This document shows positions 23,086-34,240 of a stretch of 64,000 nucleotides of DNA, piece by piece. The first letter of the stretch is position 1; each line of letters begins with the position of its first letter. The position numbers and the translations under genes are program-made. The DNA is taken from contig SCFE01000077.1 in the NCBI GenBank assembly GCA_004352715.1, positions 1,692,729 through 1,756,728 of the forward strand, given 5' to 3'. Source of the stretch: Hofstenia miamia (lineage: Eukaryota > Xenacoelomorpha > Acoela). The notes beneath the pieces were generated by a model. The model ran no database searches, was not told the origin of the DNA, and was given only the letters and a program-made list of their open reading frames with translations.

Positions 23086-25130
23086 ATTCTTGAGTTTTAC
23101 ACCTTATTTTATAATTAGTAAGATAATTGCTATTTTTCTTACAATCATGTTTTTCAAATTCTTAAATATTATATAATTTTTTCTTATTGTACTGCAATCC
23201 AATTTTTTGAATAATTTAGAAATCCGTGCTTCATTACCTTTCTCTTATACTTAGTTGTACCAAATTTAATGTTCTTTAATTAAGATGATTAGAAATATTC
23301 GATTTTCTTTTCCAAAATAGCGATAAACATCTAATATTTTGAAGAGCTTCTAATGATCTTAGATGATATTTACACACTATTTCTTTTTGATTTTTGTTAC
23401 TAATTATGTTTATTCCCCCATTTAAATACTTTCTCTAATTTGGATTTTGCTTTTTTCTTTAAGTCCGTTAATAAGCAAGTTGAATACAAGAAATTGAATA
23501 GAACAAGCGATTGAAAGAATATTACCCTCCATTCTATTGGTAAAAAATTTCCATTTTTTTTAATTGATCTTATATCATACGCCATTTTGTTTATGATGTT
23601 ATTTGCCTCGTCTTGAAAATTTAATTTATTATCAATTACTACTCCCAAATACTTCACTTTTTTGGTGATTCCTGAGTGACGTAGTTACATATTTTAATAC
23701 TTTTTAATGTTGATTCATTTCTTCTATTTTTAATTGTCCTTAATATAGTCTTTTCAACATTTAGTTTTAATAAATTATTACTAAAGAATGATTTCAATTT
23801 TTCGACATTTTCTTGTAAAGATACAATATCATTACAATAAATAAATGAAAATATCATATGCAAATTGTACATGATTAATATTAATGTGCCGATCCATAGC
23901 ATTTACATATAACTTAAATAGTAATGGACCCAGTACTCATCCTTGCCGTACTCCATGATTAAGGTCTAATGAAGTCGATAATTCTTCTTTGAGTTTCACA
24001 TACTGGTATCTATTACTTAAATAATTATTTAATGACTCTATTAATGAATCATTAAAGCTATAAATCTGCTTTACCTTTTCCAATAAAATAGAATGGTTTA
24101 TTGAATTGAATGCCTTTGATATATCTAATGATGCTATATATATTTTTTCATTAATATCTAATTTTGTTCTCCAGTCTTCAACAGCATAAAGTAGAGCATC
24201 AGTTGTATAGGTATCTTTCTGAAATCCAAACTGATGTTTTGATATTAATTCATTTTGTTCCACATATACGTTAATTTGGTTGAATAATAATTTTTCAAAT
24301 GTCTTATAAATTACTGTTAATACTGAAATTGGTTGATAATTTTCTGCAAGATCTTTTCTTCTTTTCTTATACATTGGGGAAACTTTATCAATTTTTAAGT
24401 AATCAGGATTGATTCTGCTAAACATTTATTAAATAAGTCACTCAGAGGTCTTAATAAAATACCCTTGGCACCTTTCAACAACGAGGGAGGAAATTCACAA
24501 GGACCTTTCGCTTTGTTCCAATTCATGTTCTTTGTTTCTTTGTAAAATTCTACTAAGGTAATAAATCTTGGTTTATAGGAATCATCATTTGCGATGATTA
24601 TGATAGAAATGTTTAAAACTTGTATTCCTAGTTTCACAAATCTTTCATTTAAAATATTACTAATATCTTTGTCATTTGTAATACATTCACCATTATAATT
24701 TACTATATAAGGAATTTCATTTTCTTCTTTAAAATTTAAAAAATTCGAAATAAATGAACATTTTTGAACAGATTTTTTTCATTAAAAGATTTTTGTAAAA
24801 AAGCTTGTAGATCAAAATTATATTTTGTTGAGACTTTATTTCTTAATGATTTATGATGATCATAGTTGGCTTTCGATCTGTTTTGACAAAAAATTGCATA
24901 TGCCTTATGCTTTTTTCTAATGCATTCTTTCGTTTCTTTAGATATCCATATCTTCCACGTTTTGTTACTATTCTTTGCATTGTGTTTTCTATCTCTTCGA
25001 AAGATCAAAAATTTGTCATTTAAACTTTTTAAGTAGTCATTAGATTTTAAACAAGTTTCCGTAACGCCAATGATGAGCTGTTATCAAAATTCTGAATTAG
25101 GTCGTGAAATTTATCAACTTTATTCATAAT
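23086..25130 (-). mobile_element. Non-LTR retrotransposon C, RT region, degenerate
   Basis: Minus strand, a family distinct from A and B. It contains KKRRKDLAENYQPISVL, FGFQKDTYTTDALLYAVEDW, the motif A block SLDISKAFNSINHSILLEKV (Asp binds metal) and NHGVRQG (start of motif B). After a frame break comes a decayed YADD region (FIYCNDIVSL), then MKYLGVVIDNKLNF and a tail of SLEALQNIRCLSLFW type. The upstream linker spans 24,395-25,008. At least five frames are needed to read it, so it is inactive. Endonuclease sequence is not visible. Confidence 0.85.
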
Positions 25131-25407
25131 ACTTTGGAATTGATATTTACTAATTTTAATTTATTTTGCTTAGTTACAGTTTTTTCATTTACATTGTTGC
25201 ATGGTATAATATTTTCGTAAGCACTTTATTACAATTCATGATTAGTCTTCAATGTAGTTAACTGCATTTGATTTTTATAAATGGGACACTCTTTGCTAAA
25301 TGCGGTATGGTTATAATATGCTTTCTTAAACATATTTGAATTTTTGCAATTGATTCATTTATGCATTTCCTTAACATTTTTAGCTGAAAAATTCTTATAG
25401 TTGGGAT

Positions 25408-25450
25408 CAGGGCCGGCCTTTGCCTACGCGGGGCCCTCGGCAAAGTATGA
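25408..25450. mobile_element. Possible hAT terminal sequence
   Basis: CAGGGCCGGCCTTTGCC is close to a frequent hAT terminal motif (CAGGGCCGGCCC). I did not find a partner end, so this could be a solo terminus or chance. Confidence 0.35.
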
Positions 25451-26711
25451 CCTATAAGTAAACTGAAAAAATAATGATAACAACGTCCCTGTTATAATAA
25501 TTTGAGTTTCGCCTTGCATATGCTATTGGGAATTTATATAGCTTGCAAAATATACATAATTATACTCTTTTTTCTCGTTAATAAAATTATAGATAATTGT
25601 ATATAATTGCATCCCAACAGTTTAAGATAGCAGTTCTAATTCCAAAAAGTAGTTTCAGTAAGTATATGCATTTGAGGATATTGCAAACATATTAAGCATT
25701 TTAAAGAGAATTAGATTTTTAAAAATCATTTAGTATCTTAAAATAACTGTAAGCAACTTTAAAAAAGTAAAGGTTTGAAGAGCAATATTGAACTTTAAGG
25801 TAGCACTAAGTCACTATAAAACAGATGAGTGTTTTGATAACCCATCAAATACTTTGAAGGGAATGATTATTTCAAGAAATTTAAAGTATAAACAAAAGAA
25901 TTATTGGAACTTTAAAGATTTTGTTCATATCAGTTCCTTGGGTATATTTTAAATGGTCTGAATTTTAAAACCAAGTTTCATTACATTCTGTGTTTTCAGA
26001 AACAAACAAATAATTGTAGTTCGTTTCTTGCCACTGCATTTAATAACACAATCACTATTATTGTTATTTTTATTTTTAATATTATTATGAAATATAACAT
26101 AATGTATTAAAAATAACTGAATACAATATGATATAATTATACTAGCAAAATATAGATACGTTTATATAATTTCATTCTAAGTATATAACCATATAATTTC
26201 TACTTGCTATATTCTTAATGCAGTTCTGTGTATTTCGTCAACGATTCAAATCTTAGATTGCAAGAAAAATTGAAACAACTGCAAAAATCTGATATACATA
26301 AAAAGAAAAAATATAGTAATAGGATAGAACAAATAGTAATACTGTATTTCTTTAAGGTTATATTTATCAAGAAATTTTCCTTGTATTTTGAAAACTAATT
26401 AAATTAAAAAATATTTGTTATTTAGGACATATATATTTAAAGACTTTTTTCTTGCTTTTTTACTAAAATATTGTATTAAATTTCATGTTAAATCACTCTC
26501 AATTGATAGCAGTTACAAACCAATTTATCAATCTTTGTATATGGTACGTCACAAATATCATTGAATTATAACATTAGACTCGAAGCGAGCATTATTTGTT
26601 GTAAATCATAGTGTGAATATTAAAGTATGTACCCTAATATAATCGTTGAATTCATATTGTGGAATATTTAATTTTAATTTTCTTAAATTTATTAATAACT
26701 TTTTAAAGCCT
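25451..26711. other. AT-rich noncoding DNA
   Basis: Long AT-rich stretch with no open frame, repeat or splice structure that I can support. Confidence 0.5.
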
Positions 26712-27439
26712 TTACTGGTTGAGATTATCCATGCAGTAAATACAGTTAGATATTCTTATTAAACATACCTTTGTAGAACGACCAAATTCGCCACAATTTG
26801 TACATTTTCTGACATAATAATGATCAAAAGTACGAACAATTCCAAAACCAAGCTTAAATTTTTTTCCAATCAGTACATGTCTCAATTTTGCTGAAACCTT
26901 CATTATTATTTCTTTGCATTTGCTATAATTGTTTACTTTACTGTATATTAATTCACAATGCTCCATTTCAAAATCCTTGAGAATCTTTTTATAATTAGCA
27001 AGTAATTTAGACTTACATTCCTTAAAGTTAGTTACGGTTTCATATAACGGTATATTACTAATATTGATTTTTGGCATATTTGATCGATTTTTTATGCATA
27101 TGTTCCTCAATTTGGAATGTGCTCTTTTTGTTATATTTGCATCTTCATCAGTTTTCGAAAATAAGATAATATCATTTTTGTCATTAAATTTCAATTACTC
27201 CACACTTGGACCTTTCGTTCCCAAATTTTTAATTAACTTCTCAATATTTGGAATAATTTTTTTGCATTCTTTTCTTTTAAAGTACCATCATCATTTTTTA
27301 AATTATTACTCAAAATAACTAGTTTTGGCTTAAATATTTTCGAAGGTTGAAAATATTTGATTAAACAATAAAAAACACTGACAACAATACTGAAAGCATC
27401 AAACATTAATACAAAACAAATTATATTAAAACAAAACAA
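26712..27439 (-). pseudogene. Gag-like ORF1 fragment of a non-LTR retrotransposon
   Basis: The minus-strand frame at 26,712-27,194 encodes about 160 residues with FGIVRTFDHYYVRKCTNCGE, a Cys-X2-Cys knuckle whose His is replaced (the family form is CxxCxxxGHxxxxC), followed by a second CIYC pair. This is the layout of ORF1 proteins of Jockey/CR1-like elements, which bind the element RNA. The N-terminal part (FKPKLVILSNNLKN) is in another frame at 27,233-27,439. It may be the lost ORF1 of a neighbouring RT element, but the connection is not visible. Confidence 0.6.
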
Positions 27440-27460
27440 GGAATATATACAAATAATGAT

Positions 27461-27520
27461 AATAATTAACTTTCACTATGGTTAATTAACTTTCACTATG
27501 ATTAATTAACTTTCACTATG
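27461..27520 (+). repeat. Three tandem 20-base repeats at an RT element's 5' edge
   Basis: The unit (G/A)TTAATTAACTTTCACTATG occurs three times in a row, directly before the truncated RT sequence of element D. Short tandem copies at a 5' truncation point may come from the integration event. Confidence 0.85.
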
Positions 27521-28875
27521 GTTTAAAATGGAGAGCACTATTAGACTCTAATAAATTTGTTGCTATTACCTGTCTTGACCTCTCAAAAGCATTCGATTCT
27601 ATTAATCATGATATATTAATAAGAAAATTAAAAAATATTGGTTTTTCTCTTAACAGTGCTCACCGTATAACTAATTACTTAAGTAATAGACTTCAGCGAG
27701 TTAAATTAAATGATACTTTTTCAAATTGGTTGTCTGTCAATAATGGTGTACCTCAAGGAACCCTACTAGGTCCCCTGCTATTTAATATTTATGTGAATGA
27801 CGAGGGAAATTACGGACTGTGAAATAACACAATACGCCGATGATACATCTATTTACTGTGGAAATAAATCCTTAGATAAAGCTGTAAAAGTTATTGAATC
27901 GAATTGTATAAAATTGAGCAACTATTTTAACATGCATAGATTGCGTATTAATACGAAAAAAACTGAATTTTGCATAATGCAACCTTTTAGAAAAAAACGG
28001 ACATCTCTGACTATTCAATTAATTTCAATAATTCATCTGTTATACCTGTTAATAAGTTTAAATATCTAGGAGTAATAATAGATTCAAATCTTAATTTCAC
28101 GTCGCAAATAAATACTATTATTAAAAAAATGGCTATAGGTATTAGAAAGATATCCCATGTTTCCCAACAGTTACCCCCAATTGCAGTAATTCAAATGTTT
28201 CATGCATTTGTTATGAGTAATTTAAACTATGCTAATATCTTATATACTAATGTACACAGCCAAATGTTAAAAAAGCTTCGAGTTCAACTAAAATGGGCAT
28301 TAAATGTTTGTAATAAAAACTCTTCTAAAACAAAAGAATATATTTCTAAATCTATTCTTTTTCCACAAGAGTTAATTATTTACAATATTATTATTTATTT
28401 CTTCAAATTCATAAAGAAAATACCACCCTACAACGAGATATCATTCTCATTTTCGACAGATTGTCTGAAGCAAAATAAACGAACAAAAAACTACTCACGT
28501 GTTAAATTTAATAAAAATATCATGAGTCAATCCTTTATTAATACTGCAATTTATAACTGGAATATATTGCCAAAAGAAATGAAAATAATAGACAACCTTA
28601 AAAAATTCAAAAAAGAATTAAAATTATTATTTCTCAAACAAAAGTTTATATCAGGTAGATCATGGATAGGATTTAAATTTTATAATAACGATTATACAAT
28701 AAATCGAAATTAGTAAGCTATCCGTAGTCAGTGTTGTTTTATTTATTTCATTTTTGTTATTATTCATTTTTGTACATAGTAGTTAATGACGCTATTCATT
28801 TGAAATATCAGTAAAATATTGTAAAAAATTCAAATGAATATAGATTATCTTATCTTATCTTATCTCATCTTATGC
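27521..28875 (+). mobile_element. Non-LTR retrotransposon D, 5'-truncated
   Basis: Starts inside the RT: TCLDLSKAFDSINHDILIRK (motif A), NNGVPQGTLLGPLLFNIY (motif B) and ITQYADDTSIYCGN (motif C). It continues with NKFKYLGVIIDSNLNF and a C-terminal tail. Frameshifts lie near 27,800 and 28,010. The stop is at 28,711-28,713, and a 3' UTR ends in TTATC repeats at about 28,845-28,870. The microsatellite-like tail, rather than poly(A), is shared with element E and is known from several CR1/L2-group lineages. Confidence 0.9.
28129..28713 (+). pseudogene. Element D C-terminal RT region
   Basis: A 194-codon open frame covering the thumb and C-terminal tail. Characteristic blocks are SNLNYANILYTNVHSQM, LKWALNVCNKNSSKTK and INTAIYNWNILPKEMK, ending WIGFKFYNNDYTINRN. 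The same blocks occur in element E (LNYANILFTDLSDVL, WLGFKFYNNDYTITRH), so D and E are sister families. Confidence 0.85.
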
Positions 28876-29651
28876 CAATTAAATGCAAAATTCTAATATC
28901 TAAATCATATATTCTTCCTCCGTATTTACATTCATCATTTTTAGGAACAAATTTGCATAGAAAATAATAAATAAGCTTGAAGGAATGGTGAATTGAAGCT
29001 TAGGTATCATCTGTGAAAATATTAGTCAAGAAAGTATCAGAACAATTTTAAATTGATTTCTTCTGGGCTCTTTATAAAAATTAAATCATTGCAAATATTT
29101 TTCACAATAAATCAAAAGCAGAACTTAGTTAAAACTTAGTCAAAACTAAATATTTGAACCAAGTGCTATACAAAAGTCAATTTAGAAAAATAATCATGAA
29201 GAACTGTTTCATCAATGGAACTAACTATCACCCGGTATTACAGAAGTAACTAAGTTTAGTGAACTAAACTTTAAAGGAGAATTATCACCAAGGAAAAAAC
29301 TTATTTGGATACTCAAGGAAAATAATCTGTAATTAAGTAGAAATATAGAAAAGCAAAATTTACTTTTAAACCTTAGTAAATGTTCTTATAATTTCTAGTG
29401 CTTGCAAAGATTTAAATAAATTGTTGTTTTTTTATTGTTAAACTTATTCAATGGGGTGGCAAGACGACGCTCTTTGAATGTGCAGTCTTTGCTTCATTGT
29501 GCGTCTCACAGCATGTTATCAAAGTAGGTTATCACTATCACTACGTGGACACCATCAATTACTTAAATTATCACGCTTTAGAAATTGCATATACAGTTCC
29601 GCTCATAAATATTGCAAAACCTTACTTTTAATGAAATAATTTGCATATAAA
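28876..29651. other. Noncoding DNA, nothing recognised
   Basis: AT-rich and without a gene or repeat that I can name. Confidence 0.45.
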
Positions 29652-29960
29652 TGCAGACTAAAATTTGAAACAAAAATATTACAACAGACATCAAGATCAA
29701 ATTATTTAAAAAACATTGAGAGCATTTTCATAAAATCCTTGAACACCAAAGAAGACTATATTTATATATTAAACAATTTAAAAGTTAGAAAATTATAATT
29801 ATTATTGAAAAATCTAGAAAATTTGGAGAGAATAATTTGTAAAAAACCTGACGATGACTTTGTAAGTTGAAATATAATTTCTTGTTCTTATTCAGTTTAA
29901 TTGGCATATAGTTGCGTGTATTATTCACGATAAAATTATAACTGGATTTAAAGCAAGTCA
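29652..29960 (+). mobile_element. Penelope-like element, C-terminal and 3' UTR remnant
   Basis: Codons from 29,652 read RLKFETKILQQTSRSNYL, then NIESIFIKSLNTKEDYIY, with a stop at 29,796-29,798. This is the tail that follows the GIY-YIG domain in Penelope-like proteins. It matches the pieces at 35,393-35,420 and 36,162-36,242. The UTR then contains CCTGACGATGACTTTGTAA followed by GTTGAAAT, also conserved at 36.3 kb. The rest of the element is missing. Confidence 0.75.
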
Positions 29961-30905
29961 TTATTGTTTGCTTCAATAGGATAAGTATAATGTACAAAGT
30001 AAATGGTCTTTCTTACAGAAGATTTCAATGAACATTTTGTGTTTGAAAAATGTGCCCAAAAGTATTGAAACATTTAAATTCTTTGGCCTATTTTGCTGTT
30101 CAATGGAAAAGAAGGCCTATAAAAGAATTAACAAACAGATTTGTTGTCAAATCGTCTTCCTCAATTTGCATCAGAATAATTCAGTTGGATTAACAAGTCT
30201 TGAAATGAACATAAATTACAAGCAAAAATGACTAGGAGATTGCTTGTCGTGTTGGCAATATTATCAACAATTTATGTAAATTAATCCTTAGTAGAGCAAG
30301 GAAGTGATAGTCGCATTGGTTAGGAATGTTTATAATCGTATTCAGCATATATCCCAAAATGACAGATCTTCAAATCAGCCAACACTTTTTTAATAAGTGA
30401 TGAAGTAAACCTTGCAGGAGTTCAACTTTTCCTCAATAGATATGGCTTTCAGGCTTATATTGCTTGCAAAAAACCAAATCTTACGATATCTCATCAAATT
30501 GAACACCTTTATATTGCGTAGGTAGATTAAGTACAATTCAGTTGAAATTTGGAGCAAAATTACCTCTTGAGACGAAGTAAGACTTGAGCCTTTCCCGTGA
30601 AAGAATTTGCATGATAGCCATCAATGAAGTTTACGTGAACTAATCCACAATAAGCCCAAAAATAAATCTTGAGATGATAATATTTTATAATCCAACTTCT
30701 TTTAAATGCATTTAGAATTCTGTCTTAAATAGTTCACGCAACTATAGACCAATGGTTTTATTAAAATTACATATCATGCAGTCCCTTATTGCAGATGTCT
30801 CTCATAAAATGCATCAAAACGTCTAATGTTTTTGGCAAATCTTCAGTGAAAAATATCAGTTGCCAATTTAGATAAGACAATTTAATTGGAAATAGTCAAG
30901 TCAAA
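29961..30905. other. Decayed sequence, possible Tc1-like relic
   Basis: Mostly noncoding. Around 30,410-30,510 (+) one frame gives LAGVQLFLNRYGFQAYIACK, which faintly resembles the VRRRL.EAGL.GYIA.KKP block of Tc1-like transposases. No catalytic residues can be placed, so this is a weak suggestion only. Confidence 0.25.
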
Positions 30906-31346
30906 TTGGTGGAGGCGTTTACAATGGTTTACAATTGGGTGCCTCAAGAAACGATTCTAGGTCCTCTTCTTTTTAGTATTTATGTAAATGACATGCAGTC
31001 AATAACCAATTGCAATCTAATTCAATATGCCGATGACACCTGCATCTTCAGCGATAATACATCAATGCACTCAGCAGTGGAATCAATAAAATTCAATTGC
31101 AACAAATTGTCAAAATATTTTTCAATGCATAAGTTGATAATTAATGAAGCTAAAACGGAATTTTGTATTTACAGCCCAATAAAAATAACTACGATGTTTC
31201 CAAAATGACTTTGAAAATTAATACTGTTAATGTACCTATTGTAGATACTTTCAAGTACTTAGGAGTAACCATTGACTCAAAGTTAAAGTTCAACACTCAC
31301 ATTAACATAACAGTTAAAAAACTAGCTATAGGTATAAAAAGTATGA

Positions 31347-31425
31347 CACTTTTTTCTGATTGGTCGAGAGGGGGAGTCCAGCCTGTTCCACTTTTCGCTG
31401 ATTGGTCGAGAGGGTTGGTCTTTGA
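31347..31425 (+). repeat. 42-base tandem repeat inside element E, running into a gap
   Basis: CTGATTGGTCGAGAGGG occurs twice with a period of 42 bases, beginning right after GTATGACAC in the RT. Other copies of the element read on normally at this point. The repeat runs into a gap of exactly 1,000 Ns, so a longer minisatellite may be hidden. Confidence 0.75.
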
Positions 31426-32425
31426 NNNNNNNNNNNNNNNNNNNNNNNNNNNNNNNNNNNNNNNNNNNNNNNNNNNNNNNNNNNNNNNNNNNNNNNNNNN
31501 NNNNNNNNNNNNNNNNNNNNNNNNNNNNNNNNNNNNNNNNNNNNNNNNNNNNNNNNNNNNNNNNNNNNNNNNNNNNNNNNNNNNNNNNNNNNNNNNNNNN
31601 NNNNNNNNNNNNNNNNNNNNNNNNNNNNNNNNNNNNNNNNNNNNNNNNNNNNNNNNNNNNNNNNNNNNNNNNNNNNNNNNNNNNNNNNNNNNNNNNNNNN
31701 NNNNNNNNNNNNNNNNNNNNNNNNNNNNNNNNNNNNNNNNNNNNNNNNNNNNNNNNNNNNNNNNNNNNNNNNNNNNNNNNNNNNNNNNNNNNNNNNNNNN
31801 NNNNNNNNNNNNNNNNNNNNNNNNNNNNNNNNNNNNNNNNNNNNNNNNNNNNNNNNNNNNNNNNNNNNNNNNNNNNNNNNNNNNNNNNNNNNNNNNNNNN
31901 NNNNNNNNNNNNNNNNNNNNNNNNNNNNNNNNNNNNNNNNNNNNNNNNNNNNNNNNNNNNNNNNNNNNNNNNNNNNNNNNNNNNNNNNNNNNNNNNNNNN
32001 NNNNNNNNNNNNNNNNNNNNNNNNNNNNNNNNNNNNNNNNNNNNNNNNNNNNNNNNNNNNNNNNNNNNNNNNNNNNNNNNNNNNNNNNNNNNNNNNNNNN
32101 NNNNNNNNNNNNNNNNNNNNNNNNNNNNNNNNNNNNNNNNNNNNNNNNNNNNNNNNNNNNNNNNNNNNNNNNNNNNNNNNNNNNNNNNNNNNNNNNNNNN
32201 NNNNNNNNNNNNNNNNNNNNNNNNNNNNNNNNNNNNNNNNNNNNNNNNNNNNNNNNNNNNNNNNNNNNNNNNNNNNNNNNNNNNNNNNNNNNNNNNNNNN
32301 NNNNNNNNNNNNNNNNNNNNNNNNNNNNNNNNNNNNNNNNNNNNNNNNNNNNNNNNNNNNNNNNNNNNNNNNNNNNNNNNNNNNNNNNNNNNNNNNNNNN
32401 NNNNNNNNNNNNNNNNNNNNNNNNN
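31426..32425. other. Assembly gap (exactly 1,000 N)
   Basis: The round length suggests a placeholder. Element E coding sequence lies on both sides and overlaps across the gap. Confidence 0.98.
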
Positions 32426-32772
32426 GTTCAACACTCACATTAACATAACAGTTAAAAAACTAGCTATAGGTATAAAAAGTATGACACTAGTAGTTAAGCA
32501 TTTACCACCTTGTGCAATTATTCAATTCTTCAATGCTTTTATCATGAGCCACCTTAATTATGCAAACATCTTATTTACTGATTTAAGTGATGTGCTTTAT
32601 AGAAAACTTGACATTCAATTAAAATGGGCACTGAATANACTCGTCTTCTACTACTGTTAATGTACCTATTGTAGATACTTTCAAGTACTTAGGAGTAACC
32701 ATTGACTCAAAGTTAAAGTTCAACACTCACATTAACATAACAGTTAGAAAACTAGCTATAGGTATAAAAAGT

Positions 32773-33327
32773 ATGACACTAGTAGTTAAGCAGTTACCAC
32801 CTTGTGCAATTATTCAATTCTTCCATGCTTTTATCATGAGCCACCTTAATTATGCAAACATCTTATTTACTGATTTAAGTGATGTGCTTTATAGAAAACT
32901 TGACATTCAATTAAAATGGGCACTGAATATCTCAGCAAAAAATTCATCGAAAACTAAACATTACATTTCTAGGTCAATTCTCTTTCCAAAACAACTCGTC
33001 ATTTTAAATACCTTGCTAACATTTTTCAAACTAGTAAAAAATCTACCGCCTTATAATTCAATTAAATTCCCGGGATTTGCGCATAAACAGAATTCAAGAT
33101 CTAAAATTTTTACATGTGTTAAGTATAAGAAAAAAGTTTTGAAGAAATCTTTCATTAATGTCGCAATTCGAACCTGGAATTCGCTACCTAAAGAAATTAA
33201 AAGCATTGAAAAATTGAAACCTTTTAAAAAGCGTTTAAAAATCTTCCTTAAGCAAAAATATATTTTAGGTACATCATGGTTAGGATTTAAATTTTACAAC
33301 AATGACTATACGATAACTCGTCATTAA
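32773..33327 (+). pseudogene. Element E C-terminal RT region
   Basis: The longest intact frame of element E, 184 codons. It has LPPCAIIQFFHAFIMSHLNY, ALNISAKNSSKTKHYISRS and FINVAIRTWNSLPKEIKS. No frameshift is visible in this segment, unlike the rest of the element. The shorter near-copy at 32,426-32,637 is interrupted by the N at 32,638. Confidence 0.85.
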
Positions 33328-33705
33328 AATAGCAATATAAAGTAATTTATCAATAGCCTGTAAGAATTGTTACTTTTTGTAATGTATGTTGATTTGTAGA
33401 TTGGTTACTTTTTTGTAATTTATGATGCTATTCAGATAAATTATCAGTTATTGAATTGTAAACATTTATCTGAATATAGAATCTCTTATCTTATCTTATC
33501 TCTTTCAAATTGGCAAGTTGAAATTTGAATGTAGCAAAAACTGTATTTTTTTAAATTATCAAATATATTAAAACCTATCGTTCATTCTTTAAAATAAATG
33601 GAAACGTTAAATTGATGTCATTAAAAAAACTGAACGTAGTTATTTTAGCTGGACATCAATTAAGCACATTCAAATAAATCATAAATTGCTTTAAAAAAGC
33701 AATAG

Positions 33706-33713
33706 TATAAATA
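33706..33713 (+). promoter_or_regulatory. TATA-like box in the Penelope 5' UTR (copy 1)
   Basis: TATAAATA within AATAGTATAAATAGGTCAGA. It is preserved in the second UTR copy at 36,407-36,414 although surrounding bases have changed. Promoter activity is an inference. Confidence 0.4.
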
Positions 33714-33832
33714 GGTCAGAAATTAAACTTATAATGTGCTAGATAGGAAAAAAATGTCTATTAGGTTTTTTAATCTAAACTACGAGTTTATCAATGAGAA
33801 TTCATAATTTGTAGCAATTCTTAAGCAAATGC

Positions 33833-34240
33833 CATCTGGAATATAACACAACGAAAGAACTATTAACTTTAGCAACGAAAAATACTTTAATGGAATTTAA
33901 TAACACATTTTATAGTCAAAAAGATGGTTTACCCATGGAAAATCCGTTAAGTTCTACTCTTGCAAATATATATTTAACTACAATTGAGAACACATTTACA
34001 ACATCAGACATCCACTTCATTTATTATCAACGCTATATGGATGATATATTTGCATTAGTAAAAAATGAAGAAACATCAGAGAACATACTTACAAAATTGA
34101 ATTTAATTGACAAGACTATTCAGTTTACAAAGGAGATTGAAACTGAGAACAAATTTCATTTTATGAATGTACAAATATTCAGAAAAGATAACAAATTTGA
34201 AACTGGAATCTATTATAAACCAACAGACACAGGATTGTAA
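33833..34240 (+). pseudogene. Penelope-like RT fragment with YMDD box
   Basis: Contains LLTLATKNTLMEFNNTFY, then QKDGLPMENPLSSTLANIY (RT motif B) and YYQRYMDDIFALVKNEE (catalytic YMDD). It continues with FHFMNVQIFRKDNKFETGIY and DTGL. A TAA stop follows GL where related copies have an aromatic residue, so the protein is cut before the linker and endonuclease. The N-terminal RT motifs are missing. Confidence 0.9.

Larger units (their letters stand above)
30906..33505 (+). mobile_element. Non-LTR retrotransposon E, with gap and repeated blocks
   Basis: The 5'-truncated RT begins at motif B (WVPQETILGPLLFSIYVND) and has the catalytic IQYADDTCIFSDN near 31,020. A frameshift near 31,180 leads to NTVNVPIVDTFKYLGVTI. 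The same YLGVTI to LKWALN segment is then present up to three times because of a 1,000-N gap (31,426-32,425) and a single N (32,638). The clean ending runs to a stop at 33,325-33,327, followed by a UTR with TTATC repeats near 33,484-33,505. Confidence 0.88.
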
